Origin: Hartmannibacter diazotrophicus
GTDB lineage: Bacteria > Pseudomonadota > Alphaproteobacteria > Rhizobiales > Pleomorphomonadaceae
Assembly (NCBI RefSeq): GCF_900231165.1
Contig: NZ_LT960614.1
Span: 4,403,501 to 4,467,500, forward strand
Direction: 5' to 3'
Length of the DNA: 64,000 nucleotides
Numbering within the stretch: position 1 is the stretch's first letter; each line of letters opens with the position of its first letter. Shown one piece after another: positions 22,254 to 30,163 of the stretch. A model generated the notes under the pieces. It saw only the letters and a list, made by a program, of their open reading frames with translations, was not told the DNA's origin and ran no database searches. The position numbers and the translations under genes were made by a program.

Positions 22254-22317
22254 GAGATGCTGGCAAGGGGCGAGATGCTGGCAAGGGGAAAGACACCAGG
22301 ATCTTTCCCCTTGCCAG
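22254..22317. repeat. Tandem repeat joined to a 16-bp perfect hairpin
   Basis: GAGATGCTGGCAAGGGG occurs twice with an 18-base period (22254-22270 and 22272-22288). The second copy runs into a perfect 16-base-pair inverted repeat, CTGGCAAGGGGAAAGA at 22278-22293 and its complement at 22302-22317, with an eight-base loop. No T run follows on either strand, so it is not a textbook terminator. It lies between the two small-paralog genes, 154 bases after the stop of paralog B, and could stabilise or end that transcript. Confidence 0.7.
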
Positions 22318-22470
22318 GTTTCACGCGGCCAAGGCTCCGGTCGTCCGCTCGATGCGGATGCTGCCCATTGGGTGCCAGTTCCGGCTGGGGTGTCAATGTC
22401 AGCGATGCCGGGCCAGCCCCTTGGCCATTGCCCCTGTCAGGGCGCTCCAGCCCCTTGTCGCCGATCAACG

Positions 22471-22836
22471 TTAGCCACCGCGGCTCTCGCTGCGACCCGC
22501 GTGGAAGACCTTGGTCATGTTCGGAATGACCGGAGCGGCGCCATGCGTGCCGACGGCGACCGATGAATTGTCGTCGGCGTCGGCCGACATCGAGGCCATA
22601 TTCGAACGACCCCAGATTACACCCGTATGGATGGCCTTGTTGGTGCCAAGCCCCGTAACAACACCCGAGGACGGCGTGGCTGCGGACAGATGGGTCTCCC
22701 GGTCCAGATTTGCCGACATCTTGGCAAGCTTGATATCGCTCGACGAAACGCCGGGATGAAAGACGGGAGTTGCGGACGCGGAGGTCGCGAAAGCGGCGAC
22801 GAGCGCACCGGCGAGAGCAAGTGTCTTGATGGACAT
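22471..22836 (-). CDS. Small exported protein of unknown function (paralog B)
   Basis: A 121-residue protein starting MSIKTLALAGAL with a signal peptide cleaved near SASA|TP. The mature part has FHPGVSSSDIKL, KMSANLDR, SSVAVGTHGAA and FHAGRSESRGG, each matching a block of paralog A (21670-22008) in the same order. A central insertion (HLSAATPSSGVVTGLG ... GVIWGRSNMASMS) is specific to this copy. AAAGGA stands before ATG 22836. The two genes point the same way, 462 bases apart, and arose by tandem duplication. Function is unknown; the conserved VGTHGAA and AGRS-x-S pieces do not match a motif I know. Confidence 0.75.
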   Translation of the reverse strand: MSIKTLALAGALVAAFATSASATPVFHPGVSSSDIKLAKMSANLDRETHLSAATPSSGVVTGLGTNKAIHTGVIWGRSNMASMSADADDNSSVAVGTHGAAPVIPNMTKVFHAGRSESRGG

Positions 22837-22976
22837 GACGTTATCCTTTCAATTCTCGCAGGACCGCAAAAGCCGTCGGCAGTTACCCGTCCTGCCCAGC
22901 ACACATATGGACGCCTGATCATGTGCATTAGGCGCGAAACTGAAAAAAATAAGATAAATCAATAACCAGTCAGGAG

Positions 22977-22995
22977 TTCGTGATCGCTCTTGATG
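22977..22995 (-). promoter_or_regulatory. Conserved element upstream of small exported paralog B
   Basis: GTTCGTGATCGCTCTTGAT on the plus strand is the second copy of the element described at 22151-22169. It stands just upstream of an AT-rich stretch (22938-22970, AAAAAAATAAGATAAATCAATAA) that could supply the core promoter for paralog B on the minus strand. Confidence 0.45.
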
Positions 22996-23104
22996 CCTTT
23001 CGGGCAAACCGGTTTTCGCCCCGGGCGCGGCAATCGAACGGACTGGCGATCAACCGCTCTTCACGGAAGCCGTCAACAGACAGGGGAAAAATCCGTTTGC
23101 AGGA

Positions 23105-23569
23105 TCAGACCGAGGGATCGGTCGTGTCGGGTTCAACGACGAGATGGCCTGATCTGATCGTCAGGACCTTGACGCGCGTGCCGGCGGGAAGATCCGGGCC
23201 TTCGACACGCCAGACGCTGTCGTCGAGCCTGACACGGCCCATTCCGTTGACGATCGGCTCGTCCAGCGTCCCCTTGCGTCCCACCTGACGTCCGGCACGG
23301 TCATTGAGATAGGGATCCTCGACCGCCTTCCGGCCCTGGCCATAGACCTTTCGGCCGAGAAGGGCAGCCACGACGGCGAGAGCCAGAAAAAGAAGGCATT
23401 GCACCTGCCAGCCGATGGGAATGACGAAGGCGACAAGGCCGACGACCACCGCCGCGACGGCGAACCAGATGAAGAAAGTCCCCGGCGCCGCGAGTTCGAC
23501 GACGGCCAGCAGGATCGCCGCGATCATCCAGCTCCAGGCGCCCAGTTCGCCGACAAGGTCCAGAATCAT
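23105..23569 (-). CDS. NfeD family membrane protein
   Basis: A 154-residue protein with three closely spaced hydrophobic helices in residues 8-70 (including ELAAPGTFFIWFAVAAVVVG), followed by a soluble OB-fold domain. The OB part carries the family pattern GRKGTLDEPIVNGMGRVRLDD, VWRVEGPDLPAGTRV and VTIRSG-like HLVVEP. NfeD proteins accompany SPFH/stomatin-like membrane scaffolds. The SPFH gene lies directly upstream (23734-24726) in the same orientation, so the two likely form the usual operon and membrane microdomain complex. TGGAG lies before ATG 23569. Confidence 0.9.
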   Translation of the reverse strand: MILDLVGELGAWSWMIAAILLAVVELAAPGTFFIWFAVAAVVVGLVAFVIPIGWQVQCLLFLALAVVAALLGRKVYGQGRKAVEDPYLNDRAGRQVGRKGTLDEPIVNGMGRVRLDDSVWRVEGPDLPAGTRVKVLTIRSGHLVVEPDTTDPSV

Positions 23570-23733
23570 GTTGCGATCTCCACTCGACCAAACCGGTGCG
23601 GCGTCACGGCGTGAGGCTTCAACGAAGAGCCAATCCCGCCATCCTGGGCGATGGCATCCGGTGCATGATGCGTTTTCGCGTCTTCACTTGCACGCATCAG
23701 GTTCAAACGCCCTCCCTACCCGATGTGCCAGCC

Positions 23734-24726
23734 TCAACTTTCCGATGGCGGTGTCACCGGAATGCCGGAGCGGCTGCGCCGGCTCGATGACGGGTCGGGC
23801 TCGTCCTTGCTGAAGGCGGCCTTGGCCAGTTCGGCGATGCCGCCAACCGTTCCGATCAAGGCGCTCGCCTCGATCGGCAGCATGAGGATTTTCTGGTTGG
23901 GCGAAGTCGCAAATTTTCCCAGCGCCTGGGTGTATTTGTCGGCGATGAAATAGTTCAGCGCCTGGACATTGCCTTGCGCCACCGCCTCGCTGACGGCGCG
24001 GGTCGCCATGGCTTCCGCCTCGGCCAGCCGCTCGCGGGCTTCGGCATCGCGGCGCGCCGCTTCCAGGCGGCCCTCGGCCTGCAGGATCTGGGACTGCTTT
24101 TCACCCTCCGCCTTGAGCACCTGGGCCTGGCGAAGACCTTCCGCCTCCAGGATCGCGGCCCGCTTGTCGCGTTCGGCCATCATCTGGCGCGCCATGGAAT
24201 CGACGAGGTTCTTCGGAGGGTTGATGTCCTTGATCTCGATACGGGTGATCTTGATGCCCCAAGCCTCGGTCGCGGCATCGACCACATGCAGCAGGCGGGT
24301 ATTGATCTCGTCGCGGTTGGACAGGAGGCTGTCGAGATCCATCGAGCCCATCACCGTGCGGATATTCGTCATGGTGATGTTGAGAATGGCGTTCTGCAGC
24401 CCGCTGATCTCATAGGCGGCCTTGGCCGCGTCGAGCACCTGGAAAAAGGTGACGCCGTCCACCGTGCAGGTCGCGTTGTCGCGCGTGATGATCTCCTGGC
24501 TCGGCACGTCCAGCACCTGCTCCATCATGTTGAGCTTGGCGCCGATCGTGTCGATATAGGGCAGGATCAGGTTGAGGCCGGGCCTGAGCGTGCGCGTGTA
24601 GCGGCCGAAACGCTCCACGGTGTAGTGATAGCCTTGCGGCACCTGCTTGACGCCGGCAAAGAGCGTGATCACCACGAGAAGGGCAAGGACGATCACGAAG
24701 ATATCGAAACCGCTGACGCCGTACAT
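23734..24726 (-). CDS. SPFH/band 7 membrane scaffold protein (QmcA/paraslipin-like)
   Basis: A 330-residue protein with one N-terminal membrane helix (FVIVLALLVVITLFAGV). The SPFH domain starts VPQGYHYTVERFGRY and includes PGLNLILPYIDTI and DNATCTVDGVTFFQVLD. An Ala/Glu-rich coiled coil follows at about residues 180-255 (EAEGLRQAQVLKAEGEK). Family members oligomerise in the inner membrane and organise microdomains or modulate proteases. The NfeD partner gene is downstream. The C-terminus is short and basic/serine-rich (SSSRRSRSG). Assignment to the QmcA/paraslipin group is based on the PQG(Y/E)-xx-VERFGR start and partner gene; finer function is unknown. Confidence 0.93.
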   Translation of the reverse strand: MYGVSGFDIFVIVLALLVVITLFAGVKQVPQGYHYTVERFGRYTRTLRPGLNLILPYIDTIGAKLNMMEQVLDVPSQEIITRDNATCTVDGVTFFQVLDAAKAAYEISGLQNAILNITMTNIRTVMGSMDLDSLLSNRDEINTRLLHVVDAATEAWGIKITRIEIKDINPPKNLVDSMARQMMAERDKRAAILEAEGLRQAQVLKAEGEKQSQILQAEGRLEAARRDAEARERLAEAEAMATRAVSEAVAQGNVQALNYFIADKYTQALGKFATSPNQKILMLPIEASALIGTVGGIAELAKAAFSKDEPDPSSSRRSRSGIPVTPPSES

Positions 24727-24812
24727 GTGCGTTCTCCTGTTGAGGCGACGCTCCGGCCGCTGAGAGGCGCAGCTTCGCGCTCTCCGGTTAAGATTCTTCC
24801 CCGGCCTTTATA

Positions 24813-25877
24813 TCAGACCCAGCCGCCGAGTTCGCGGCGAACCACCGTTTCGATCACCATCATTCCCGCCCCGCTGTCATTGAGGCAGGGAATATGGCTG
24901 AAGTGCTCGCCGCCGTGCTCGTGAAAGATCTCCCCGACGCCGATGGCGATCTCCTCAAGCGTTTCGAGGCAGTCGGCCACGAAACCGGGATTGAGGATGG
25001 CGATGCTCTTGACGCCTTCCTTGGCCAGCCGCTCCACCGTCTTGTCGGTATAGGGCTGCAGCCATTCCTCCGGTCCGAAGCGGGACTGGAAGGTCGTCAT
25101 CAGCTTCTGTTCGGTCCAGCCGAGACGCTCGCGCAAGAGCCGCGTCGTCTTCATGCAATGGCAGTGATAGGGGTCGCCATTCCGGAAATAGGACTGCGGC
25201 AGGCCGTGAAAGGACGCAAGCACCACCTCCGGCTCGAAGTCGAGCGAAGCAAGATGCGTCTCGATGGATGTCGCCAGCGCCTCGATATAGGCCGGATCGT
25301 CGTGATAGGGCGGCACGGTGCGCAGGGCCGGCTGCCAGCGCAGCCGCATCAGATGCTCGAAGGCCTTGTCGTTGACCGTCGCCGTCGTCGACGCCGAATA
25401 CTGCGGATAGAGCGGGAAAAGAAGAATGCGGTCGCAGCCCCTGGCCTTCAAGGCATCGAGCTTTTCGGCGATCGTCGGCTTGCCGTAGCGCATCGCCCAG
25501 TCGACCGACACATTGGAAAGGTCCGACAGCGCGCCGGCAAGTTTTTCACCCTGCGAACGGGTGAAGGTGCGAAGCGGCGATTCCGATTTTTCCGTGTTCC
25601 AGATCGACGCATAGGCCGCCCCGCTCTTCTGCGGGCGGGTGGACAGCACGATGCCGTTGAGGACCGGCCACCAGATCAGCCGCGACGTCTCGATGACCCG
25701 GCGGTCGGACAGGAACTCCTTCAGATAGCGCCGCATCGACCAGTAGTCGGTGCCGTCCGGCGTCCCGAGATTGACCAGCAGAACCCCGACCCGGCCCGTT
25801 GCGACGGGCGGATGATCCGCCGGCAATCGCATCGGCTGTGGCACCTCCAACTTGTCCGAACCCATCGTCTCGGCCAT
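24813..25877 (-). CDS. hemH: Ferrochelatase
   Basis: A 354-residue enzyme that inserts Fe(II) into protoporphyrin IX, the last step of protoheme synthesis. The N-terminal signature GVLLVNLGTPDGTDYW, the active-site region LASFHGLPQSYFRNGDPYH (catalytic His) and the C-terminal NPGFVADCLETLEEI are all present. The start at 25877 is chosen because CAAGGAG stands ten bases upstream; the longer frame to 25946 adds 23 residues without a ribosome site. The gene stands alone between the SPFH operon and the response regulator. No iron-responsive operator was recognised. Confidence 0.96.
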   Translation of the reverse strand: MAETMGSDKLEVPQPMRLPADHPPVATGRVGVLLVNLGTPDGTDYWSMRRYLKEFLSDRRVIETSRLIWWPVLNGIVLSTRPQKSGAAYASIWNTEKSESPLRTFTRSQGEKLAGALSDLSNVSVDWAMRYGKPTIAEKLDALKARGCDRILLFPLYPQYSASTTATVNDKAFEHLMRLRWQPALRTVPPYHDDPAYIEALATSIETHLASLDFEPEVVLASFHGLPQSYFRNGDPYHCHCMKTTRLLRERLGWTEQKLMTTFQSRFGPEEWLQPYTDKTVERLAKEGVKSIAILNPGFVADCLETLEEIAIGVGEIFHEHGGEHFSHIPCLNDSGAGMMVIETVVRRELGGWV

Positions 25878-26066
25878 TCCCGGTCTGCTCCTTGAAAAGT
25901 CCGGCATCTTGAACACGCGTTCTTCACATAAGGCAACGCGCGTCATTTGCCATCCCCAAGATCACGGAGGACGGCGAACACGCTCCAGGGAAGCTGCGGA
26001 AGACGGCGGAGGGGTGCCGGCGGCGGCGCGGCGGCAATCAACGAGGTCGAAAGGCTCTTGCCCGTC

Positions 26067-26543
26067 TCAGTCGACGTAGTAGCGGCGCGCCACCCGGAAC
26101 CAGAAATCGACGATGGTGTTGGCGATCTGGCTCATGCCGTCGAGGCTGTCGACCTTGTTGATCACCGCATTCGCACCGAAATCATAGGCGCGCCGGACGA
26201 GTTCCTCGTCGGTGGACGTGGTCAGAACGACAACGGGAAGCGACTTGAAGTCGTTGTGCTGGCGCAGCTTGGCCAGAAAGAGAATGCCGTCCATCACCGG
26301 CATGTTGATGTCGAGCAGCACCAGGTCGGGCAAGGGAATGTCATCGCCGCCGGCGGCGGTTTCCAGATGCTCGAGCGCGAGCTTGCCGTTCTGGAAGGAA
26401 TTCACCTCGATGGCGATTGGCGCCTGCGAGAGCAGTCTCGAGATCAGGCGGATTTCGTCCTCGTCGTCCTCGACGAGAAGAATGCGTGCATCGGGGTCCG
26501 GCGCACCGTCGTGGATCTCCGCTTCCTGCTTGGCGGATCTCAT
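26067..26543 (-). CDS. Single-domain response regulator (Rcp1/CheY-like)
   Basis: A 158-residue receiver-only protein. The acidic pocket is VEDDEDE (residues 24-30), and the phosphorylated aspartate is Asp78 in LVLLDINMP. The switch threonine lies in VVLTTSTDEE and the conserved lysine in VINKVDS. The sequence resembles Rcp1-type regulators, with a short insert (GGDDIPLP) before the phosphorylation strand. These regulators usually work with phytochrome-like or hybrid histidine kinases; none is adjacent. There is no output domain. AGAGGAG precedes ATG 26543. Confidence 0.9.
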   Translation of the reverse strand: MRSAKQEAEIHDGAPDPDARILLVEDDEDEIRLISRLLSQAPIAIEVNSFQNGKLALEHLETAAGGDDIPLPDLVLLDINMPVMDGILFLAKLRQHNDFKSLPVVVLTTSTDEELVRRAYDFGANAVINKVDSLDGMSQIANTIVDFWFRVARRYYVD

Positions 26544-27190
26544 CCCCTCTCCTCTCGCCCGCAAGGAATATTCGACACGGCCTCATGCTGTGCATGTGGC
26601 CCTCGGAATGAAGCCGCCCCACCCCGGCACGGAATTCCAGATGAACATCCCCGTCTCGACACAGGCTACCACCTCTGCATGACCGTGGGCCAGAAGAACT
26701 TTCCCTGATGATCAGGGTCCTTGGCGTGAGAAACGGCCCGGCATGACCGGCGGCAAGCACGAAACGGACAATTCCGCGGCCTCGCGGAAATCAGCGCGCT
26801 AGCGGCGCGGCCAACCGGCTCGAAAGCCTGTGGGCCTGACAGCATCGCGAGGGCCGTTCGAACCGGACCCGAACCATCCCGCACCCAGCCCCCCGTCGGA
26901 GGACCAGACCATCTCACCCTGTCATTCAAACCAACAAATATTGACGTAACGTCAATAAGATCGATTTCGCCAAACGGCGGTTCCGCTTGCATTCGAATTG
27001 ACTTATATGCTGAAGGTGCGGTTCGCGGCTTTGCCTCCGCTCCGCTTGGCCGGGCCACCAATGAAGACGGCCGAAAGTTTGGGCAAATCGGGCGATTCCG
27101 CCGCAGCGGGATTGACGAGCAGCCAAAATAATCCGATTGGGTCGCGTCAAGAAACCTGACGGTAAACTGTGAGTTGGGGGGACGAAACCG
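26544..27190. other. Intergenic region between the response regulator and the TRAP operon
   Basis: About 650 bases between divergent genes, with no credible coding frame. The half near the TRAP operon (26930-27180) is more AT-rich and contains the palindrome at 26939-26957. Promoters for both directions should be here. Confidence 0.4.
26939..26957. promoter_or_regulatory. 19-bp palindrome upstream of the TRAP permease genes
   Basis: TATTGACGT-A-ACGTCAATA is a perfect inverted repeat around a single central base, in an AT-rich context 233 bases before the dctQ-like start. The form fits a dimeric regulator site (for example GntR-, TetR- or MarR-type). No regulator gene is adjacent, so its binder is unknown. 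Confidence 0.5.
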
Positions 27191-27733
27191 ATGCCGGTAT
27201 TGCTGCGCCTTAGCTATTTGATCGACAACATCAATGGCTTCATAGGGCGGTCCGTATCCTGGCTTGTGCTGATCGCGGTTCTGATCAGTGCCGGCAATGC
27301 CACCATGCGCAAGGTCTTCTCCGTGGCGTCCAACGCCTGGCTGGAAGCGCAATGGTATCTGTTCTCCGCCGTCTTCCTTCTGGCGGCCGGCTACACCCTT
27401 CTCAAGGGCGAGCACGTCAAGATCGATATCATCTACGGCCACCTGCAACGGCGCACCCAGGTCTGGATCGAGATCCTCGGGACGCTGCTCTTCCTCTTCC
27501 CCTTCGTCGGCATCACCTTCTATCTGACCCTGCCGCAGGCCCTGAACCGGATCACGTCGGGCGAGGTGTCGAACAATGCCGGCGGCCTCATGCTCTGGCC
27601 GGTCTGGATTCTGGTCCCCATCGGCTTTGCCCTGCTCGGCCTGCAGGGTGCCTCCGAACTCTTCAAGCGCATCGCCTTTCTGAGAGGCGCCGGCCCCGAT
27701 CCGGCGGAAGGCTACGGCAACGGTCCCCACTGA
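27191..27733 (+). CDS. TRAP transporter small permease (DctQ-type)
   Basis: A 180-residue membrane protein with four helices, the standard layout of DctQ. The family motif appears in RKVFSVASNAWLEAQWYLFSAVFLLAAGYTLLKGEHVKIDIIYG-type sequence at about residues 40-85 (conserved W-LEAQWYLF and HVKIDI). It supports the large permease in sodium-driven uptake of organic acids or related anions. TTGGGGGG before ATG 27191 is a strong ribosome site. The partner DctM gene follows 54 bases later. The periplasmic binding protein gene, which defines substrate, is not in the neighbourhood. Confidence 0.93.
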   Translation: MPVLLRLSYLIDNINGFIGRSVSWLVLIAVLISAGNATMRKVFSVASNAWLEAQWYLFSAVFLLAAGYTLLKGEHVKIDIIYGHLQRRTQVWIEILGTLLFLFPFVGITFYLTLPQALNRITSGEVSNNAGGLMLWPVWILVPIGFALLGLQGASELFKRIAFLRGAGPDPAEGYGNGPH

Positions 27734-27787
27734 CCGAGCCGCCAAGCCTGTTCCTGTCTCCGGTTTCTCAAGAAGAGTTCGACAGCC

Positions 27788-29431
27788 ATGACTGCCTTCT
27801 TCGCTGAAAATCTCGCTCCGATCATGTTCCTGGCGCTGGTGGTCCTGCTGCTGCTCGGCTACCCCGTCGCCTTCGCCCTTGCCGCCAACGGCTTCATCTT
27901 CGGCCTCATCGGCATCGAGCTCGGCCTGCTCTCGCCCAATCTCTTCGGCGCGATCCCGGACCGCATCTTCGGCGTCATGTCGAACGAGACATTGCTCGCC
28001 ATTCCCTTTTTCACCTTCATGGGTCTCATCCTTGAACGAAGCGGCATGGCCGAGGATCTGCTGGAGACCATCGGCCAGCTCTTCGGCCCGATCCGCGGCG
28101 GCCTTGCCTATGCGGTGATCTTCGTCGGCGCGCTGCTTGCCGCCACCACCGGCGTCGTCGCCGCCTCGGTGATCTCGATGGGCCTCATCTCGCTGCCCAT
28201 CATGCTGCGCTACGGCTATGACCGGCGCATCGCGACGGGCGCCATCGCAGCCTCCGGAACGCTCGCCCAGATCATTCCGCCGAGCCTCGTGCTCATCGTG
28301 CTGGCCGACCAGCTCGGCCGCTCGGTCGGCGACATGTACAAGGGCGCCCTGATCCCCGGCCTGGTGCTGACCGGCTTCTACGCCGCCTTCGTCATCGGCG
28401 TGACGCTCGTCAGGCCCGAGTGGGCGCCGGCCCTGCCGCCGGAAGCGCGCACGCTACGCGGATGGAAGCTCGCCCGCCGGGTCGTGACCTCACTCCTGCC
28501 GCCGCTGATCCTGATCTTCCTCGTGCTCGGCACCATCTTCATCGGCCTTGCGACGCCGACCGAAGGCGGCGCCATGGGCGCAACCGGCGCACTGATCCTT
28601 GCCGCCATGAACCGGCGCCTCAACTTCAAGATGATCAAGCAGGCGCTCGACACGACGACGAAGCTCTCCTCCTTCGTCATCTTCATCCTGCTCGGCGCCC
28701 GCGTCTTCTCGCTGACCTTCTATGGCGTCGACGGTCACCTCTGGGTCGAGCACCTGCTCACCTCGATCCCCGGCGGAGAGCTGGGCTTCCTCGTCGTCGT
28801 CAACCTGCTCGTCTTCTTCCTCGCCTTCTTCCTCGACTTCTTCGAGCTGGCCTTCATCATCGTGCCGCTGCTCGCGCCGGTCGCGGAAAAGCTCGGCATC
28901 GACCTCATCTGGTTCGGCGTGCTTCTGGGCGTCAACATGCAGACGTCCTTCATGCACCCGCCCTTCGGCTTCTCGCTCTTCTACCTGCGCTCCGTCGCGC
29001 CCGAGAAGCCTTATGTCGACAGGATCACGGGGCAGACCATCGCGCCGGTCACCACCGGCCAGATCTACATGGGCTCGATCCCCTACGTCTGTATCCAGGT
29101 GGTCATGGTCGGCCTGCTCATCTTCGCCCCGAGCCTCGTGACCCACTACAAGGCCGGCGAGATCGAGGTCGATCCGTCGACGGTCAATTTCTCGGTGCCG
29201 ATGCCGGGCGCAGGCGGCGCGGGCAATCCCTTTGCCCCGGGCGCCACCCCCGGAGCCAATCCCTTCGCAGCGCCGGGTGGAGATGCCGGCGGGGCAGCTC
29301 CCGGCGGCCTGCCTGCGCCCAGCTTCGGCAGTCCGGCGCCGGACTTCGGAGCGCCAGCGGCACCAGCGGCTCCAGCCGCCCCCGGCGGCCTGCCGGCACC
29401 CGACTTCGGCGCCCCGGCGACAGGGCAGTAG
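27788..29431 (+). CDS. TRAP transporter large permease (DctM-type) with low-complexity tail
   Basis: A 547-residue protein with about 12 to 13 membrane helices. DctM features include PFFTFMGLILERSGMAEDLLETI, the loop ATTGVVAASVISMGLISLPIMLRYGYD and the segment IPPSLVLIVLADQLG. The transport core ends near residue 460. The last 85 or so residues are a Pro/Gly/Ala-rich tail with repeats such as GGLPAPSFG, GGLPAPDFG and NPFAPG/NPFAAPG. Such a tail is not part of the family and no known domain is visible in it. It may be cytoplasmic or periplasmic; function unknown. The gene sits 54 bases after the DctQ gene and is followed by a repeat element. Confidence 0.93.
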   Translation: MTAFFAENLAPIMFLALVVLLLLGYPVAFALAANGFIFGLIGIELGLLSPNLFGAIPDRIFGVMSNETLLAIPFFTFMGLILERSGMAEDLLETIGQLFGPIRGGLAYAVIFVGALLAATTGVVAASVISMGLISLPIMLRYGYDRRIATGAIAASGTLAQIIPPSLVLIVLADQLGRSVGDMYKGALIPGLVLTGFYAAFVIGVTLVRPEWAPALPPEARTLRGWKLARRVVTSLLPPLILIFLVLGTIFIGLATPTEGGAMGATGALILAAMNRRLNFKMIKQALDTTTKLSSFVIFILLGARVFSLTFYGVDGHLWVEHLLTSIPGGELGFLVVVNLLVFFLAFFLDFFELAFIIVPLLAPVAEKLGIDLIWFGVLLGVNMQTSFMHPPFGFSLFYLRSVAPEKPYVDRITGQTIAPVTTGQIYMGSIPYVCIQVVMVGLLIFAPSLVTHYKAGEIEVDPSTVNFSVPMPGAGGAGNPFAPGATPGANPFAAPGGDAGGAAPGGLPAPSFGSPAPDFGAPAAPAAPAAPGGLPAPDFGAPATGQ

Positions 29432-29769
29432 GGAGAGGAACCGGCTAAGAATGAGGTGGGGGCTGAATTCTGCCCTTTTCCTCTCTCCTCTCCATCGTCA
29501 TCCCCGCGAAAGCGGGGACCCAATCATGGAGCGGCAGAGAACGACGCTTCGGATCGCGGCAACGCATTGCCCCTTCCCGAAAAACCATTTTGCTGTGAGG
29601 CCAATGGGTCCCCGCTTTCGCGGGGATGACGATGGAGAGTCAGTGAGTGGAAAATGGCCTCGCCCGGACGTGGGGCCGAAGCCTCCATATCAACGTTTGG
29701 AAAACGCGAGCATCGAGATGATCGGCACGGCCGATCTAGTCGACATCATCCAATCGCGGCGACCGCAAC
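29432..29769. other. Intergenic region holding a palindromic repeat
   Basis: A 338-base stretch between dctM and the convergent GIY-YIG gene, mostly filled by the repeat element at 29492-29635. The rest shows no gene. Confidence 0.5.
29492..29635. repeat. Palindrome-bounded repeat element, copy 1
   Basis: Two perfect 31-base inverted arms (29492-29522 and 29605-29635, beginning CCATCGTCATCCCCGCG and containing the internal GCGAAAGC mini-palindrome) flank an 82-base core. Each arm can fold on itself (CCCCGC...GCGGGG). A second copy with slightly different core lies at 31932-32076 and a single arm at 30125-30157. The form is a REP/BIME-like or MITE-like extragenic element. Confidence 0.85.
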
Positions 29770-30057
29770 TCACCAGTTCAATGTCTCATAAAGGTCGTCC
29801 CAATCGGGATTGGCCGCCTCAATCGCCTGCACCTTCCAGGCCCGACGCCACTTCTTCACCGCCTTCTCTCTGGCGATGGCGTCTCCGATCGTCGAAAATT
29901 GCTCCGACCAGACGAGCCGCTTGCAGCCATATCGTTCGGTAAAGCCCGGCAAAAGGCCGTTGCGATGCTCATGCACCCGGCGCGGCAGATCGCTTGTCAC
30001 GCCGACATAGAGCGTTCCATGCTTCCGGCTCGCCATGATGTAGACCCAGCCGGCCAT
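29770..30057 (-). CDS. GIY-YIG family nuclease
   Basis: A 95-residue single-domain protein of the small GIY-YIG group. The motif is degenerate but clear: VYIMASRKHGTLYVGVT covers the two signature strands, then RRVHEHRNG and the basic helix, with FTERYGCKRLVW and Glu in AIAREKAVKKWRR in the expected places. Proteins of this UPF0213-like type are widespread in Alphaproteobacteria, often repeated many times per genome, and their function is unclear. It lies between palindromic repeats, in a small accessory patch. Confidence 0.9.
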   Translation of the reverse strand: MAGWVYIMASRKHGTLYVGVTSDLPRRVHEHRNGLLPGFTERYGCKRLVWSEQFSTIGDAIAREKAVKKWRRAWKVQAIEAANPDWDDLYETLNW

Positions 30058-30124
30058 TCAGGACCGCCTCCTCCGTCATCGACCGATCCGCCTTGCCCGG
30101 ACCTCTCTGCCCTGCCCAACCTCT

Positions 30125-30157
30125 CCACCGTCATCCCCGCGCAAGCGGGGACCCAAT
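30125..30157. repeat. Single arm of the palindromic repeat
   Basis: CCACCGTCATCCCCGCGCAAGCGGGGACCCAATGGC matches one arm of the element at 29492-29635 (split here: CCACCGTCATCCCC, then GCGCAAGCGGGG, then ACCCAATGG). It lies between the GIY-YIG gene and the end of the large unknown gene, and may act as a terminator-like hairpin. Confidence 0.75.
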
Positions 30158-30163
30158 GGCCTC

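Noticed and set aside
23570-23733. Possible small RNA between the SPFH and nfeD genes
   Set aside because: The 164-base gap has some local stems but no match to a known RNA and no promoter or terminator that I can support.
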